Notes under the pieces: model-generated
What the model saw: only the letters and a program-made list of their open reading frames with translations
What the model was told of the DNA's origin: nothing
Database searches by the model: none
NCBI RefSeq assembly: GCF_034355335.1
Contig: NZ_CP136422.1
Location: 15,001 to 79,000, forward strand
Origin: Blautia coccoides
GTDB lineage: Bacteria; Bacillota; Clostridia; Lachnospirales; Lachnospiraceae
Direction of reading: 5' to 3'
Length of the DNA: 64,000 bases
Translations under genes and position numbers: made by a program
Shown: positions 19,459 through 29,145 of the stretch, piece after piece
How the letters are laid out: every line of letters starts with the position of its first letter
How positions within the stretch are numbered: position 1 is the stretch's first letter

Positions 19459-19489
19459 GGTAACGATTCAGCAGGTCTGCACAGTTACC
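19459..19489. repeat. copy of the dispersed repeat with GGTAAC/GTTACC ends
   Basis: GGTAACGATTCAGCAGG then TCTGCACAGTTACC: perfect six-base inverted termini and close similarity to 33976-34004. It sits just behind the stop of the binding-protein gene and may act as a transcript-processing or attenuating hairpin that leaves more binding protein than permease. Confidence 0.65.
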
Positions 19490-19559
19490 AGATAAAATGT
19501 GTACAGGAGGCTGTCTTGTCCAAAAGGCAGCCTTTTATACAAAAAAGGAAGGGGAAGAA

Positions 19560-20447
19560 ATGGAGAAACTGAGAAAAGACAAACGGACTATTTGCCTCTT
19601 CATACTGCCAGCACTGTTTTGCTATCTTATGATCGCGGCATTTCCTCTGTTATGTTCGGCTGTGCTTAGTTTTGCGGACTGGAATGTAGCAGGATTAAAC
19701 GGTTTTGTGGGCTTAAAAAATTATGTACAGCTTTTTACAACAGATAAGATATTTCAGGATGCAGTCGTACATACATTGATGGCCACGGTATTGTGTCTGT
19801 TGGTACAGGTTCCGTGTTCAGTCTTGCTGGCATATCTCCTTACGAAAATCAGAAGGGGAAGAAACTTTTTTAAAGTGGCATTTTTTGTACCAAACATGAT
19901 ATCAACAGCAGCCATCGGAATTCTGTGGATCTTTATACTGCATCCAGAGTTTGGTCTTATCAATACCATTCTCCGGTTTGTGGGGCTTGATTCTTTTACA
20001 CATGTTTGGCTGGGAGAGTCAGGGACAGCGCTTATATGTGTCATCCTTGCGGCAAGCTGGCAGTATATCGGATACCATATGATCATCTATCTGTGTGCTA
20101 TGCAGAATATATCTTCATCTGTGCTGGAATCAGCGGAGATTGACGGAGCGACATCCTGGCAGGCATTTTGTAAGATCACATTTCCATTGATCGTGCCAAT
20201 ACTTAAAATTGACACGGTACTGGTAGCCACAGGTTCTTTAAGAATATTTGATATTGTATTTGTCATGACAGGTGGCGGACCGAACCACGCTTCAGAGGTT
20301 ATCGCGTCCCATCTGTATACCAGATCCTTTAAGGGGATGCAGTTCGGATACGGCAGTGCCATGTCAGTTGTCCTTATGATCATGTGTGTATTGGTAACTG
20401 TAGTGTTAAACGGCATGTTCAAGCGTTCAGAGGAAAATATAGAATAG
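19560..20447 (+). CDS. ABC sugar transporter permease (MalF type)
   Basis: 295 residues from ATG 19560 (a GTG at 19497 is in frame but only the ATG has a fitting GGAAGGGGAAGAA site). About six membrane helices, with the EAA loop ESAEIDGATSWQAFCKITFPLIVP that contacts the ATPase. It pairs with the next gene to form the membrane channel of a CUT1 sugar importer. It is second in the operon, after the short repeat element. Confidence 0.93.
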   Translation: MEKLRKDKRTICLFILPALFCYLMIAAFPLLCSAVLSFADWNVAGLNGFVGLKNYVQLFTTDKIFQDAVVHTLMATVLCLLVQVPCSVLLAYLLTKIRRGRNFFKVAFFVPNMISTAAIGILWIFILHPEFGLINTILRFVGLDSFTHVWLGESGTALICVILAASWQYIGYHMIIYLCAMQNISSSVLESAEIDGATSWQAFCKITFPLIVPILKIDTVLVATGSLRIFDIVFVMTGGGPNHASEVIASHLYTRSFKGMQFGYGSAMSVVLMIMCVLVTVVLNGMFKRSEENIE

Positions 20448-20468
20448 AGTGGGAGAGAGGGTGTACAT

Positions 20469-21290
20469 ATGAACAAAGTGTCAAATATTATCAAATATGC
20501 GGTTCTGGCTGCAGTTACCCTTATTTTTATATTTCCGCTTGTTTGGGTATTCTATAACTCATTTAAGACCAACAGTGAGCTGTTTGAGAATCCCTGGGCA
20601 CTGCCCGGCAGTATAAATTTTGAAAATTATATATATGCCTGGAAACAGGCAAATATCGGACAATATTTTTTAAACTCCATCATAGTCTGCGTGTCAGCGC
20701 TTTTTCTCTGCTTATTGCTGAGTACAACAGCGGCTTTTGCCCTTACCAGACTGAAATGGAAATTATCGAATGCCGCTATGATGATTTTTTTGGTGGGGAT
20801 GATGATACCCATTCATTCCACTTTAATACCGCTGTTTTTAATGTTTTCAAAGGCGGGGATCATTAATTCCCATTTGTCTTTGATCATTCCCTATACAACC
20901 AGCGGAATGCCCATCGCCATATTCATTATGACAGGATTTTTGAAGAGTTTCCCTGCTGAAATAGAAGAATCCGCCATTATAGACGGCGCGACCATGAGGA
21001 CTTTGTTTTTGCGAATCACGATTCCAATTGCAAAACCGTCCATTGCCACAGTGGCCATATATTCTTTTGTTTCCATGTGGAATGAGCTGAATTATGCGCT
21101 GGTATTTCTCAATGACCAGAGTAAGATGACACTTCCCATCGGGCTGAACTCATTTAAGGGGCAGTATTCTACCAATTATGTAGCCATGTTTGCCGCTGTG
21201 GCGATCACGGTTTTACCGAGTATCATTATATTTTCTATTTTTAATAAACAGGTGATAGAAGGAATGACTTCAGGAGCAGTGAAAGGCTGA
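20469..21290 (+). CDS. ABC sugar transporter permease (MalG type)
   Basis: 273 residues, six membrane helices, EAA loop EESAIIDGATMRTLFLRITIPIAKP, and the typical C-terminal FNKQVIEGMTSGAVKG of MalG-like permeases. It starts 21 bases after the first permease and ends 14 bases before GH3. Confidence 0.93.
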   Translation: MNKVSNIIKYAVLAAVTLIFIFPLVWVFYNSFKTNSELFENPWALPGSINFENYIYAWKQANIGQYFLNSIIVCVSALFLCLLLSTTAAFALTRLKWKLSNAAMMIFLVGMMIPIHSTLIPLFLMFSKAGIINSHLSLIIPYTTSGMPIAIFIMTGFLKSFPAEIEESAIIDGATMRTLFLRITIPIAKPSIATVAIYSFVSMWNELNYALVFLNDQSKMTLPIGLNSFKGQYSTNYVAMFAAVAITVLPSIIIFSIFNKQVIEGMTSGAVKG

Positions 21291-21304
21291 GAAGGAGGGG
21301 GACA

Positions 21305-23458
21305 ATGAATCCTTTATTTAATACAGAACTGCCTGTGGAAGAGCGGGCAAAAGAGACCATTAAACAGATGACCCTGGAAGAAAAAGTTTCACAGCTTGTG
21401 TATAAAAGCGCAGCTATTGAGCGTCTGGGAATACCGGCTTATCATTGGTGGAATGAATGTCTGCACGGTGTGGCCAGGTGCGGCACCGCAACGGTATTTC
21501 CCCAGGCAATCGGCCTGGCCGCCATGTTTGACGCTGATTTTTTAAAGAGGGTGGCAGAAGCAATATCGGACGAAATAAGAGGAAAGTATAATGCATATCA
21601 GAGTATAGGTGACAATTCCATTTATAAAGGCATTACGGAATATGCTCCTAATATAAATATCTTCAGGGACCCGAGATGGGGAAGAGGGCAGGAGACATAC
21701 GGGGAGGATCCTTTCCTCACGGCTGAACTTGGAATTGCGTTCATCCGTGGGATCCAGGGAGAGGATGAGAAGTACCGCAAGGCAGATGCCAATGTAAAAC
21801 ATTATGTTGTACACAGCGGTCCCGATGAACTGAGACATGAAATAGATGTCACCATTGATGAAAAGCAGTTCAGGGAGACGTATCTGTATGCTTTTGCCAG
21901 ATGTATCAGAGAGGCGGAAGTGGCCTGTGTGATGGGGGCATACAACAGAGTGAACGGAGCACCGTGTTCGGGAAGTTCCTATCTGTTAAAGGATATATTG
22001 AGGGAGGAACTGGGCTTTAAGGGATATGTGGTATCGGACAGCTTTGCCATTGATGATTTTCACCTGCACCACAAAATAACCTCTTCACCGGTTGAATCAG
22101 CAGCGATGGCTTTCAACAACGGATGTGATCAGAATGGCGGAACTACATTCCTGCATTTATCAGAAGCCGTAAGGCAGGGTCTTGTTAAAGAGGAAGATAT
22201 AGATGTATCTGTTCAGCGTCTGTTGGAGGAGAGAATCCGTCTGGGAATGTTTGACCCTGCTGAGGATGTGCCGTTTTACAAAATAAGTGATGACATAGTG
22301 GACTGCGCAGAATTCCGCGGACTGGCAAGAGAGGCGGCAGGAAAATCTGCGGTACTGCTGAAAAATAAAGAGGATATACTTCCTCTGGAAAATAAATATA
22401 AGACCATAGCCGTCATTGGACCAAATGCTGATTCAAAGGATGTTTTATTGGGAAATTACTCCGGTACACCGTCCGAATATACCACTTTGCTGAGAGGAAT
22501 GCAGGAGGAGGCAAAAAAGCGCGGTATAGAGGTTATCTATGCTGAGGGATGTGATCTTTACAAAAAAGAGTACAAAAGTCTCTGTGAGACGGATTTAATC
22601 CCCGAGGCTGTGATCGCAGCGAGAAAAAGTGATATTGCGGTGCTCTGTCTTGGCCTGTCCCCTGTACTGGAAGGGGAAGAGGGTGAGGAAGACGCTGTCC
22701 AGTGTGACCGGGATGACCTTGGGCTTCCGGGCAGACAGGCGGAGTTGGTCAGGGCTGTCGCACGGGAAGGAAAACCGGTGATACTGATTCTTTGCAATGG
22801 AAGTCCGCTCAGTATACCGAAGGAGGAGCCGTTGGCAGATGCCATTTTAGAGGTCTGGTATCCGGGTGAGGAGGGCGGAAGTGCTGTTGCTGACATTCTA
22901 TTCGGAAATTATAATCCGTCCGGCCGTCTGCCGGTAACGGTTGTGAAAGGCACAGAAGATCTGCCTCCATTTGACAGTTATGACATGCAGGGCCGTACAT
23001 ACAGATTTTTAGAAAAAGAGCCTATGTATCCGTTTGGTTACGGATTGAGCTACACAAGATTTGAGTACAGGCCCGTTGATCTTCCGGAAACGATTCTGGC
23101 AGGCAAGGATATTCAGTTTGATGTTTCTGTCAAAAATACAGGAAAATGCTCTGGCGAGACTGTGGTACAGGTCTATATCCGGGATGAAGAGGCCAGTGTG
23201 AAAGTACCGAAGCATCAGTTGGTGTTCTTTAAAAGGGTTATGGCAGAAACAGGTGAAGAAAAGAAAGTAACCGTTTGCATAAGAGCCAGAGATCTGGCAG
23301 TGGTACGGCAGAACGGAACTTGTGTGCTGGAGCCGGGAAGATTTAAAATATATATTGGAGGCAGCCAGCCGGATGAGGTCAGCAGAAGGCTTACGGATGA
23401 TGAAATCTGGGAAGGCGTGATCGAAATGACAGGAGTGGAGACAGAGATAGCTTATTAA
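21305..23458 (+). CDS. glycoside hydrolase family 3 (beta-xylosidase/beta-glucosidase type)
   Basis: 717 residues, no signal peptide, so a cytoplasmic enzyme that hydrolyses imported oligosaccharides. The N-terminal TIM barrel shows YHWWNECLHGVARCG, the KHYVVHSGPD segment, and the nucleophile Asp in GYVVSDSFAIDDFH. An alpha/beta sandwich follows (about 340-580), then a C-terminal FnIII-like domain (from about 600, PFGYGLSYTRFEY). The WNECLHGVAR and VSD-x-x-AI-x-D patterns are those of the xylosidase branch, but GH3 specificity is hard to predict. Operon position behind an importer and before an SDR suggests a beta-linked glycoside substrate. Confidence 0.93.
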   Translation: MNPLFNTELPVEERAKETIKQMTLEEKVSQLVYKSAAIERLGIPAYHWWNECLHGVARCGTATVFPQAIGLAAMFDADFLKRVAEAISDEIRGKYNAYQSIGDNSIYKGITEYAPNINIFRDPRWGRGQETYGEDPFLTAELGIAFIRGIQGEDEKYRKADANVKHYVVHSGPDELRHEIDVTIDEKQFRETYLYAFARCIREAEVACVMGAYNRVNGAPCSGSSYLLKDILREELGFKGYVVSDSFAIDDFHLHHKITSSPVESAAMAFNNGCDQNGGTTFLHLSEAVRQGLVKEEDIDVSVQRLLEERIRLGMFDPAEDVPFYKISDDIVDCAEFRGLAREAAGKSAVLLKNKEDILPLENKYKTIAVIGPNADSKDVLLGNYSGTPSEYTTLLRGMQEEAKKRGIEVIYAEGCDLYKKEYKSLCETDLIPEAVIAARKSDIAVLCLGLSPVLEGEEGEEDAVQCDRDDLGLPGRQAELVRAVAREGKPVILILCNGSPLSIPKEEPLADAILEVWYPGEEGGSAVADILFGNYNPSGRLPVTVVKGTEDLPPFDSYDMQGRTYRFLEKEPMYPFGYGLSYTRFEYRPVDLPETILAGKDIQFDVSVKNTGKCSGETVVQVYIRDEEASVKVPKHQLVFFKRVMAETGEEKKVTVCIRARDLAVVRQNGTCVLEPGRFKIYIGGSQPDEVSRRLTDDEIWEGVIEMTGVETEIAY

Positions 23459-23474
23459 AGGGAGGTTTTTGCAG

Positions 23475-24239
23475 ATGTATTTGGAAGAGATATTTGGTTT
23501 AAAGGGAAAGACTGCTGTTGTGACAGGAGGAAGCCGGGGAATCGGACAGGTTGTGGTAGAGGGACTGGCCAGAGCAGGAGCTGAGGTGGTCATATTATCC
23601 AGAAGTCAGGCAGATGAGACGATCAAAAGAATTTCAGACGCAGGAGGCAGCGGATATTTTATTAAGACGGATGTTACGGATGAAAAAAGTGTGACGCAGG
23701 CATTTCAGCTTATCATGGAGCAGTCAGGCTCATTGGATATTGTATTTAACAATGCGGGAATATGCATACATAAGGATACGCTGACGTCCTCCATTGAGGA
23801 ATTCAGACAGGTTGTGGATGTGAATCTGACAGGGGAATATATTGTAGCCAGGGCAGCAGGAAAGATCATGATAGAAAAAGGGATACATGGAAGTATCATC
23901 AATATGGCATCCATGTCAGGCAGTATTGTGAATATTCCTCAGTGGCAGTGTTCTTATAATGCGTCCAAGGCGGCAGTGATCCATATGACACGTTCTCTGG
24001 CAGCGGAATGGGCAGAAAACCATATAAGGGTCAACAGTCTGAGTCCAGGTTATATAGCGACCCCTATGTCTGTGGATACACCGAAAGAGCTAAAAGAGGC
24101 GTGGATGCCGCTGATCCCCATGCACAGAATGGGAAAACCTGAGGAGCTTGTTCCGGCTGTGTTATATTTAGCCAGTGACGCTTCCGGTTATACATCCGGC
24201 AGTGATGTGGTTGTGGACGGGGCATACACATGTGTGTGA
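23475..24239 (+). CDS. short-chain dehydrogenase/reductase
   Basis: 254 residues from ATG 23475, nine bases behind GGAGG; a TTG six bases earlier is too close to that site. The classical SDR layout is present: NAD(P) loop TGGSRGIGQ, NNAG near residue 96, catalytic Ser in MASMSGS, Tyr and Lys in CSYNASKAA, and a C-terminal SGSDVVVDGAYT. It most resembles gluconate 5-dehydrogenase and 3-oxoacyl-ACP-reductase-like sugar dehydrogenases. As last gene of the ABC-GH3 operon it may oxidise or reduce the released sugar; the substrate is unknown. Confidence 0.92.
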   Translation: MYLEEIFGLKGKTAVVTGGSRGIGQVVVEGLARAGAEVVILSRSQADETIKRISDAGGSGYFIKTDVTDEKSVTQAFQLIMEQSGSLDIVFNNAGICIHKDTLTSSIEEFRQVVDVNLTGEYIVARAAGKIMIEKGIHGSIINMASMSGSIVNIPQWQCSYNASKAAVIHMTRSLAAEWAENHIRVNSLSPGYIATPMSVDTPKELKEAWMPLIPMHRMGKPEELVPAVLYLASDASGYTSGSDVVVDGAYTCV

Positions 24240-24260
24240 CCGCTGATATTAAAAAATAGA

Positions 24261-24303
24261 AAATCTCCCGATGAGCAGAATATGCTTTTTCGGGAGATTT
24301 TTA
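24261..24303. terminator. bidirectional terminator
   Basis: Perfect 10-bp stem AAATCTCCCG (24261-24270) / CGGGAGATTT (24291-24300) flanked by A-rich and T-rich runs. It lies between the convergent SDR and nagA genes. Confidence 0.85.
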
Positions 24304-24322
24304 TGGAATCGGGCAACTGTCC

Positions 24323-25426
24323 TTATAATACTTTTTTCAAATTATACGCCTCATCCACCAGCAGGATATCTGCCTCTTTACCAGGAGTAAGAGAACCGAC
24401 TCTGTCATATACACCGATACTCTTAGCCGGGTTCCTTGTGGCTGCGAAGATGGCGTCAGCTTCGGGGATACCGAATGCCATAGCTGTTTTCATACAGTCA
24501 AACAGGTTGGTTGCGGAACCTGCAATGGTTCCGTTGGCCAGAGTTGCCTTTCTGTTGTTCATGGTAACTTCCTGGCCGCCCAGCTCGTAGGTGCCGTTTT
24601 CCATGCCTGTTGCCATCATGGAATCGCTGATGAGCACAACTCTTTCACTTCCGAACATGCGGAAAGTGTTTCTCACAACGCTGGGATGGATGTGGATGCC
24701 GTCGCAGATCAATTCTACCATGCAGTTTTCAGTATCTGCGGCAGCGCCTACAACACCGGGATCGCGGTGTGCGTAGGACGGCATGGCGTTAAATAGATGT
24801 GTCACATGGGCAGCGCCTTTTTTCATGGCTGAAAGTGCAGTGTCATATCCGGCTGTAGTATGGCCGATGGAGATTTTTACTTCGTTCTTCAGTTCTTCTA
24901 TAAATTCATCTGCGCCTTCCATATTCGGAGCAAGTGTTACAAGCTTTATGAGATGTCCGGTTTTTTCATTGCATTCACGGAAGAATGCAATATCCGGTCT
25001 GCGGATATGCCGTTCTACATGTGCGCCTTTTTTATCAGGATCAATGAAAGGCCCTTCCATATTCACGCCCACGATCCTTGCCTGGTCTTTGGCATTTCCC
25101 GCGCTGACAGCAGTTGCAAAGATTTCCAAAAGCTGCTCTTTTGGAAGCGTCATGGAGGTTGGGCAGTAAGATGTCACGCCGTGGGATTTTTCATAGCGCA
25201 GAATTGTTTTAAGTCCTTCCACGTCTGCGTCGGAAAAATCGTGTCCGAATGCTCCGTGGCTGTGAACATCTACAGTACCGGGGAGAACTTTCAGGCCTGT
25301 GGCATCAATCTCTGTCTTGTCTGTCACTTCATCTATAGAAGAGACAATTTTTCCGTTCTCTACATAGAGGTCTTTTTTCTCAAAGGTTCCATCTTCCTGA
25401 AATACTGATCCGTTTTTAATTATCAT
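24323..25426 (-). CDS. nagA: N-acetylglucosamine-6-phosphate deacetylase
   Basis: 367 residues. An amidohydrolase barrel with metal and catalytic marks VDVHSHGAFGHD, ISIGHTTA, HLFNAMPSYAHRDPG and LISDSMMATG. It removes acetate from GlcNAc-6-P to give glucosamine-6-P, the step after the NanE epimerase in sialic acid breakdown. It is transcribed alone on the minus strand, divergently from nanE, and shares with it a 361-base control region. A NagB-like deaminase for the next step lies far off at 41641. Confidence 0.95.
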   Translation of the reverse strand: MIIKNGSVFQEDGTFEKKDLYVENGKIVSSIDEVTDKTEIDATGLKVLPGTVDVHSHGAFGHDFSDADVEGLKTILRYEKSHGVTSYCPTSMTLPKEQLLEIFATAVSAGNAKDQARIVGVNMEGPFIDPDKKGAHVERHIRRPDIAFFRECNEKTGHLIKLVTLAPNMEGADEFIEELKNEVKISIGHTTAGYDTALSAMKKGAAHVTHLFNAMPSYAHRDPGVVGAAADTENCMVELICDGIHIHPSVVRNTFRMFGSERVVLISDSMMATGMENGTYELGGQEVTMNNRKATLANGTIAGSATNLFDCMKTAMAFGIPEADAIFAATRNPAKSIGVYDRVGSLTPGKEADILLVDEAYNLKKVL

Positions 25427-25548
25427 CTGGTTTCACTCCTTTTCTGATTTCACTCTACCACATGATCCGTTCCCTGTCCTTGTATTTTTTTGCAATTCTT
25501 TGGGAAAATATGTGATGTTAGTTATTATCCGTGTGTATCTGTACTTCT

Positions 25549-25577
25549 ATTATAATTCCCATTACAAGTTAATTCAA
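25549..25577 (-). promoter_or_regulatory. predicted nagA promoter
   Basis: On the minus strand TTGAAT (25577-25572) and a consensus TATAAT (25554-25549) are 17 bases apart, about 120 bases before the nagA start. The first operator candidate lies just upstream of the -35 box. Confidence 0.65.
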
Positions 25578-25593
25578 TGTATGAGGGTAAAAT

Positions 25594-25607
25594 TGAAAGA
25601 ACTTTCA
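25594..25607. promoter_or_regulatory. operator candidate 1 (TGAAA-N4-TTTCA)
   Basis: TGAAAGAACTTTCA, an inverted repeat with a perfect TGAAA/TTTCA pair. The same pattern recurs at 25707-25720. RpiR-type regulators such as the one ending this cluster are dimers that bind such short palindromes. Being its site is inference. Confidence 0.55.
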
Positions 25608-25705
25608 TAAAACGTCAATATAAATAAAAAATCAGGTTTCAGCACCGGTAAAATTTGTGCAAGTTGATATTTGGTTTGAAAGGATTTTCTGAATCGGAAA
25701 AAATA

Positions 25706-25733
25706 TTGAAAAAATTTTCATAAATGCTATACT
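25706..25733 (+). promoter_or_regulatory. predicted nan operon promoter with operator candidate 2
   Basis: TTGAAA (25706-25711) and TATACT (25728-25733) are 16 bases apart. The palindrome TGAAAAAATTTTCA (25707-25720) overlaps the -35 box and the spacer, so a protein bound here would block RNA polymerase. It lies 55 bases before nanE. Confidence 0.62.
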
Positions 25734-25787
25734 GAAGTCAAAGCGAAGGCAGCAGATCAGAAGCCGAGATGCGGAAAGGAGAGAGTT

Positions 25788-26486
25788 ATGAATCAGCGTT
25801 TAGAGAAGCTCAAGGGACATTTAATCGTATCCTGCCAGGCACTTCCTCATGAACCCCTCCATTCATCCTTTATTATGGGAAGAATGGCAAAAGCAGCAGC
25901 AGAAGGCGGAGCCATGGGAATTCGTGCCAACACAAAGGAGGATATAGCGGAGATCAAGAAAAATGTGGACCTTCCGGTTATTGGGATTGTAAAACGTGAT
26001 TATGATGACAGCAAAGTTTATATCACACCAACTATGAAGGAAGTCGATGAACTGATGGAGGTAAATCCTGAGATCATTGCCATTGATGCCACAAAAGATC
26101 TGAGACCGGGAAATGTAACTTTGGACGAATTTTATGCGGAGATCAGAAAGAAGTATCCTGAGCAGCTTCTGATGGCAGACTGCTCCACCGTGGAGGAAGC
26201 GCTTCACGCAGACGAGCTTGGATTTGACTTCATTGGTACGACACTGGTTGGCTATACTGAGCACAGCAGAGGTGACAGGATTGAAGCGAATGATTTTGAA
26301 ATCATACGCACAATATTAAGCAGAGTAAAACATCATGTGATCGCAGAAGGCAACATAAACACACCGGAAAAGGCAAAACGCGTGATCGAACTGGGATGCT
26401 ACAGCGTGGTAGTAGGTTCTATTATTACACGTCCCCAATTGATCACAAAATCCTTCACAGATGTGATGGCAACCCTGGAAAAGTAA
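25788..26486 (+). CDS. nanE: N-acetylmannosamine-6-phosphate 2-epimerase
   Basis: 232 residues, a small TIM-barrel of the NanE family: [36 protein letters not shown] at the N-terminus, then [17 protein letters not shown] and [12 protein letters not shown], and the C-terminal phosphate loop [10 protein letters not shown]. It converts ManNAc-6-P to GlcNAc-6-P. First gene of the nan operon, with GGAAAGGAGAG before the ATG; nanA follows after 31 bases. Confidence 0.95.
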   Translation: MNQRLEKLKGHLIVSCQALPHEPLHSSFIMGRMAKAAAEGGAMGIRANTKEDIAEIKKNVDLPVIGIVKRDYDDSKVYITPTMKEVDELMEVNPEIIAIDATKDLRPGNVTLDEFYAEIRKKYPEQLLMADCSTVEEALHADELGFDFIGTTLVGYTEHSRGDRIEANDFEIIRTILSRVKHHVIAEGNINTPEKAKRVIELGCYSVVVGSIITRPQLITKSFTDVMATLEK

Positions 26487-26517
26487 ATGTAAGAGGAAGA
26501 TGAAAGGAGTCACAGCA

Positions 26518-27447
26518 ATGAGTAAATTAGATAAGTACAGAGGTATTATCCCGGCATTTTATGCATGTTATGATGAGGAAGGAAATGTGAGCGGAGAGCG
26601 TGTACAGGCCCTCACACGTCACTTCATCGAAAAAGGCGTAAAGGGTGTCTACGTAAATGGTTCTTCAGGAGAATGTATTTACCAGAGCGTAGAAGAGAGA
26701 AAGCTTATCATTGAAAACGTAATGGCAGCAGCAAAGGGTAAACTGACTGTCATCAATCATGTGGCATGTAATAACACAAAGGACAGTGTGGAGCTGGCAA
26801 AACACTCTGAGAGTGTAGGCGTAGATGCAATCGCATCCATTCCTCCTATTTACTTCCGTCTGCCGGAGTATTCTATTGCAGCTTACTGGAATGCAATCAG
26901 TGAAGCAGCGCCAAACACAGATTTCGTGATTTACAATATACCGCAGCTTGCTGGCACAGCTCTGACTATGAGCCTGTTTGCAGAGATGATGAAAAACCCA
27001 AGAGTTATCGCTGTAAAGAACTCTTCCATGCCTGCCCAGGATATTCAGATGTTCAAAACAGCAGGTCTTGCGGCAAAAGACGACTTTGTAGTGTTCAACG
27101 GCCCGGATGAGCAGTTTGTAGCAGGACGCGCGATCGGTGCTGACGGTGGGATCGGCGGAACCTATGGTGTTATGCCGGAGCTGTTCCTGAAACTGAATGA
27201 GCTGGTCGAGGCAGGGGAAAAGAAAAAAGCCTGTGAATTACAGTATGCGATCAATGAGATCATCTACAAAATGTGCTCCAGCCATGCGAATATGTATGCG
27301 GTAGCAAAAGAAATCCTGCGCACAAACGACAGCGTAAATATCGGAGGTGTCCGTGAACCGCTGGAAAATATGCAGGAAGCAGACAAAGTGATCGCTCATG
27401 AGGCTGCCGCTATGGTTAAAGCTGCCATGGAAAGATATCTGGTATAA
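26518..27447 (+). CDS. nanA: N-acetylneuraminate lyase
   Basis: 309 residues from ATG 26518 (AAAGGAG seven bases upstream; the longer frame from 26500 begins inside that site). A class I aldolase barrel of the DapA/NanA family with GSSGE near residue 48, catalytic Tyr in IYNIPQ and the Schiff-base Lys in VIAVKNSS. It splits N-acetylneuraminate into ManNAc and pyruvate. Context with nanE, nanK and nanQ makes the sialic acid role secure within a family of many substrates. Confidence 0.93.
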   Translation: MSKLDKYRGIIPAFYACYDEEGNVSGERVQALTRHFIEKGVKGVYVNGSSGECIYQSVEERKLIIENVMAAAKGKLTVINHVACNNTKDSVELAKHSESVGVDAIASIPPIYFRLPEYSIAAYWNAISEAAPNTDFVIYNIPQLAGTALTMSLFAEMMKNPRVIAVKNSSMPAQDIQMFKTAGLAAKDDFVVFNGPDEQFVAGRAIGADGGIGGTYGVMPELFLKLNELVEAGEKKKACELQYAINEIIYKMCSSHANMYAVAKEILRTNDSVNIGGVREPLENMQEADKVIAHEAAAMVKAAMERYLV

Positions 27448-27588
27448 TCCTGCTGTATAATGTGCTCCTGGCGTAGACAGCAGGGGCTGTTACTTGGAAT
27501 ATTAATGTAGTATTAGGGAAAAGTAAAAGAAAATCTATGCCTTTACGGGCGTAGCGTACAAAAAGAAGAGATTAGAGGGAGGTAACAG

Positions 27589-29112
27589 ATGCAGGGTTTT
27601 ACTTATATTGATCTGGCTATTTTGATCGTTTACCTGGCAGCCGTTTTATTTGCCGGTCTTCATTTTGCTAAAAAGGAAATGAAGGGAAAAGAATACTTTA
27701 AGAGTGACGGAACCGTACCGTGGTGGGTTACATCCGTATCTATTTTCGCGACACTGCTCAGTCCCATTTCCTTCCTGTCACTGGCAGGAAATTCATACGC
27801 GGGAACATGGATCATGTGGTTTGCACAGTTAGGTATGCTGCTGGCAATTCCGCTTACCATCAGATTTTTCCTGCCTATTTACAGCAAACTGGATATTGAT
27901 ACGGCTTATCATTATCTGGAGCTGCGTTTTAACAGCAAGGGACTGCGTGTTCTGGGCGCAATTATGTTCATCATTTATCAGGTTGGACGTATGTCCATAA
28001 TCATGTATCTTCCTTGTATGGTATTATCCAGCCTCATGGGAATCAATGTAAATATCCTAATCGTCATCATGGGAATCATTGCTATCATTTACTCCTACAC
28101 AGGTGGTCTAAAATCCGTACTCTGGACAGACTTTATCCAGGGGTCCGTGCTTTTAGTCGGTGTTACTTTTGGCTTGATCTTCCTGGTAGCCCATCTTGAC
28201 GGCGGTATCGGATCGATTTTCCATGAAATGACAGCAGGCCATAAGTTCCTGGCAGTTGACCAGCCGATTTTCAATCCTAACATTTTAAAAGACAGTGTAT
28301 TCCTCATGATCGTAGGCGCCGGATTCAACACAATGGGTTCCTATGTATCCAGCCAGGATATTGTACAGCGTTTTACAACAACAACAGACACAAAGAAACT
28401 GAACAAGATGATGCTGACAAATGGCGGTCTGTCTATCTTCATCGCAACTGTATTTTACTTGATCGGTACCGGTTTGTATGTATTTTACCAGGTACAGGGC
28501 AATCAGCTTCCGCCGGCAGCGCAGCAGGATCAGATTTTTGCATCCTGGATCGCTTTTCAGCTTCCTGTGGGTATTACCGGTCTGCTTCTGGCAGCCATCT
28601 ATGCAGCAGCCCAGTCCACATTGTCCACCGGTCTGAACTCCGTGGCATCAAGCTGGACGCTGGATATCCAGGCCAGACTTTCCAAGAAGGAACTGAGCTT
28701 TGAGAAACAGACAAAGATTGGACAGTATGTATCCCTTCTGGTAGGTATTTTCTCAATCGTGGTTGCTGTAGTTCTGGCTAACGGCGGCGTGAAATCCGCT
28801 TACGAATGGTTTAACGGATTCATGGGTCTGGTACTTGGTATCCTAGTGGGTACTTTCATTCTGGGGGCGTTTACCAAGGTTGCCAATACCTTTGGCGCTG
28901 TATGCGCGTTTATCGCTGCATCAGCAGTTATGGTAGCGATCAAATATGTGGTGCCGGCTGTGGCTCCGGATGTGACGATCTCTATCTGGTCCTACTCCAT
29001 TATTTCTATCGTTGTTTCTCTGGTTGTGGGTCTCCCCGCAAGTATTATATCCAGAAAGGTAAAGGGAGATAACTCCGTGCCGGCTGCACATACAACGATT
29101 TACAAAAACTGA
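27589..29112 (+). CDS. sodium:solute symporter, probable sialic acid transporter
   Basis: 507 residues with about 13-14 membrane helices of the SSS family; it begins YIDLAILIVYLAAVLFAGLHFAKK and carries the YTGGLKSVLWTDFIQG segment typical of SSS sugar and sialate transporters. Enclosed in the nan operon, it is the only transporter there, so it most likely imports sialic acid with Na+. A GGGAGG ribosome site precedes the ATG. No sialidase gene is in the window, so free sialic acid may be taken from neighbours. Confidence 0.9.
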   Translation: MQGFTYIDLAILIVYLAAVLFAGLHFAKKEMKGKEYFKSDGTVPWWVTSVSIFATLLSPISFLSLAGNSYAGTWIMWFAQLGMLLAIPLTIRFFLPIYSKLDIDTAYHYLELRFNSKGLRVLGAIMFIIYQVGRMSIIMYLPCMVLSSLMGINVNILIVIMGIIAIIYSYTGGLKSVLWTDFIQGSVLLVGVTFGLIFLVAHLDGGIGSIFHEMTAGHKFLAVDQPIFNPNILKDSVFLMIVGAGFNTMGSYVSSQDIVQRFTTTTDTKKLNKMMLTNGGLSIFIATVFYLIGTGLYVFYQVQGNQLPPAAQQDQIFASWIAFQLPVGITGLLLAAIYAAAQSTLSTGLNSVASSWTLDIQARLSKKELSFEKQTKIGQYVSLLVGIFSIVVAVVLANGGVKSAYEWFNGFMGLVLGILVGTFILGAFTKVANTFGAVCAFIAASAVMVAIKYVVPAVAPDVTISIWSYSIISIVVSLVVGLPASIISRKVKGDNSVPAAHTTIYKN

Positions 29113-29145
29113 TCGTAATGTCTGTTCTGAAAGGGAGGCAGCAAA

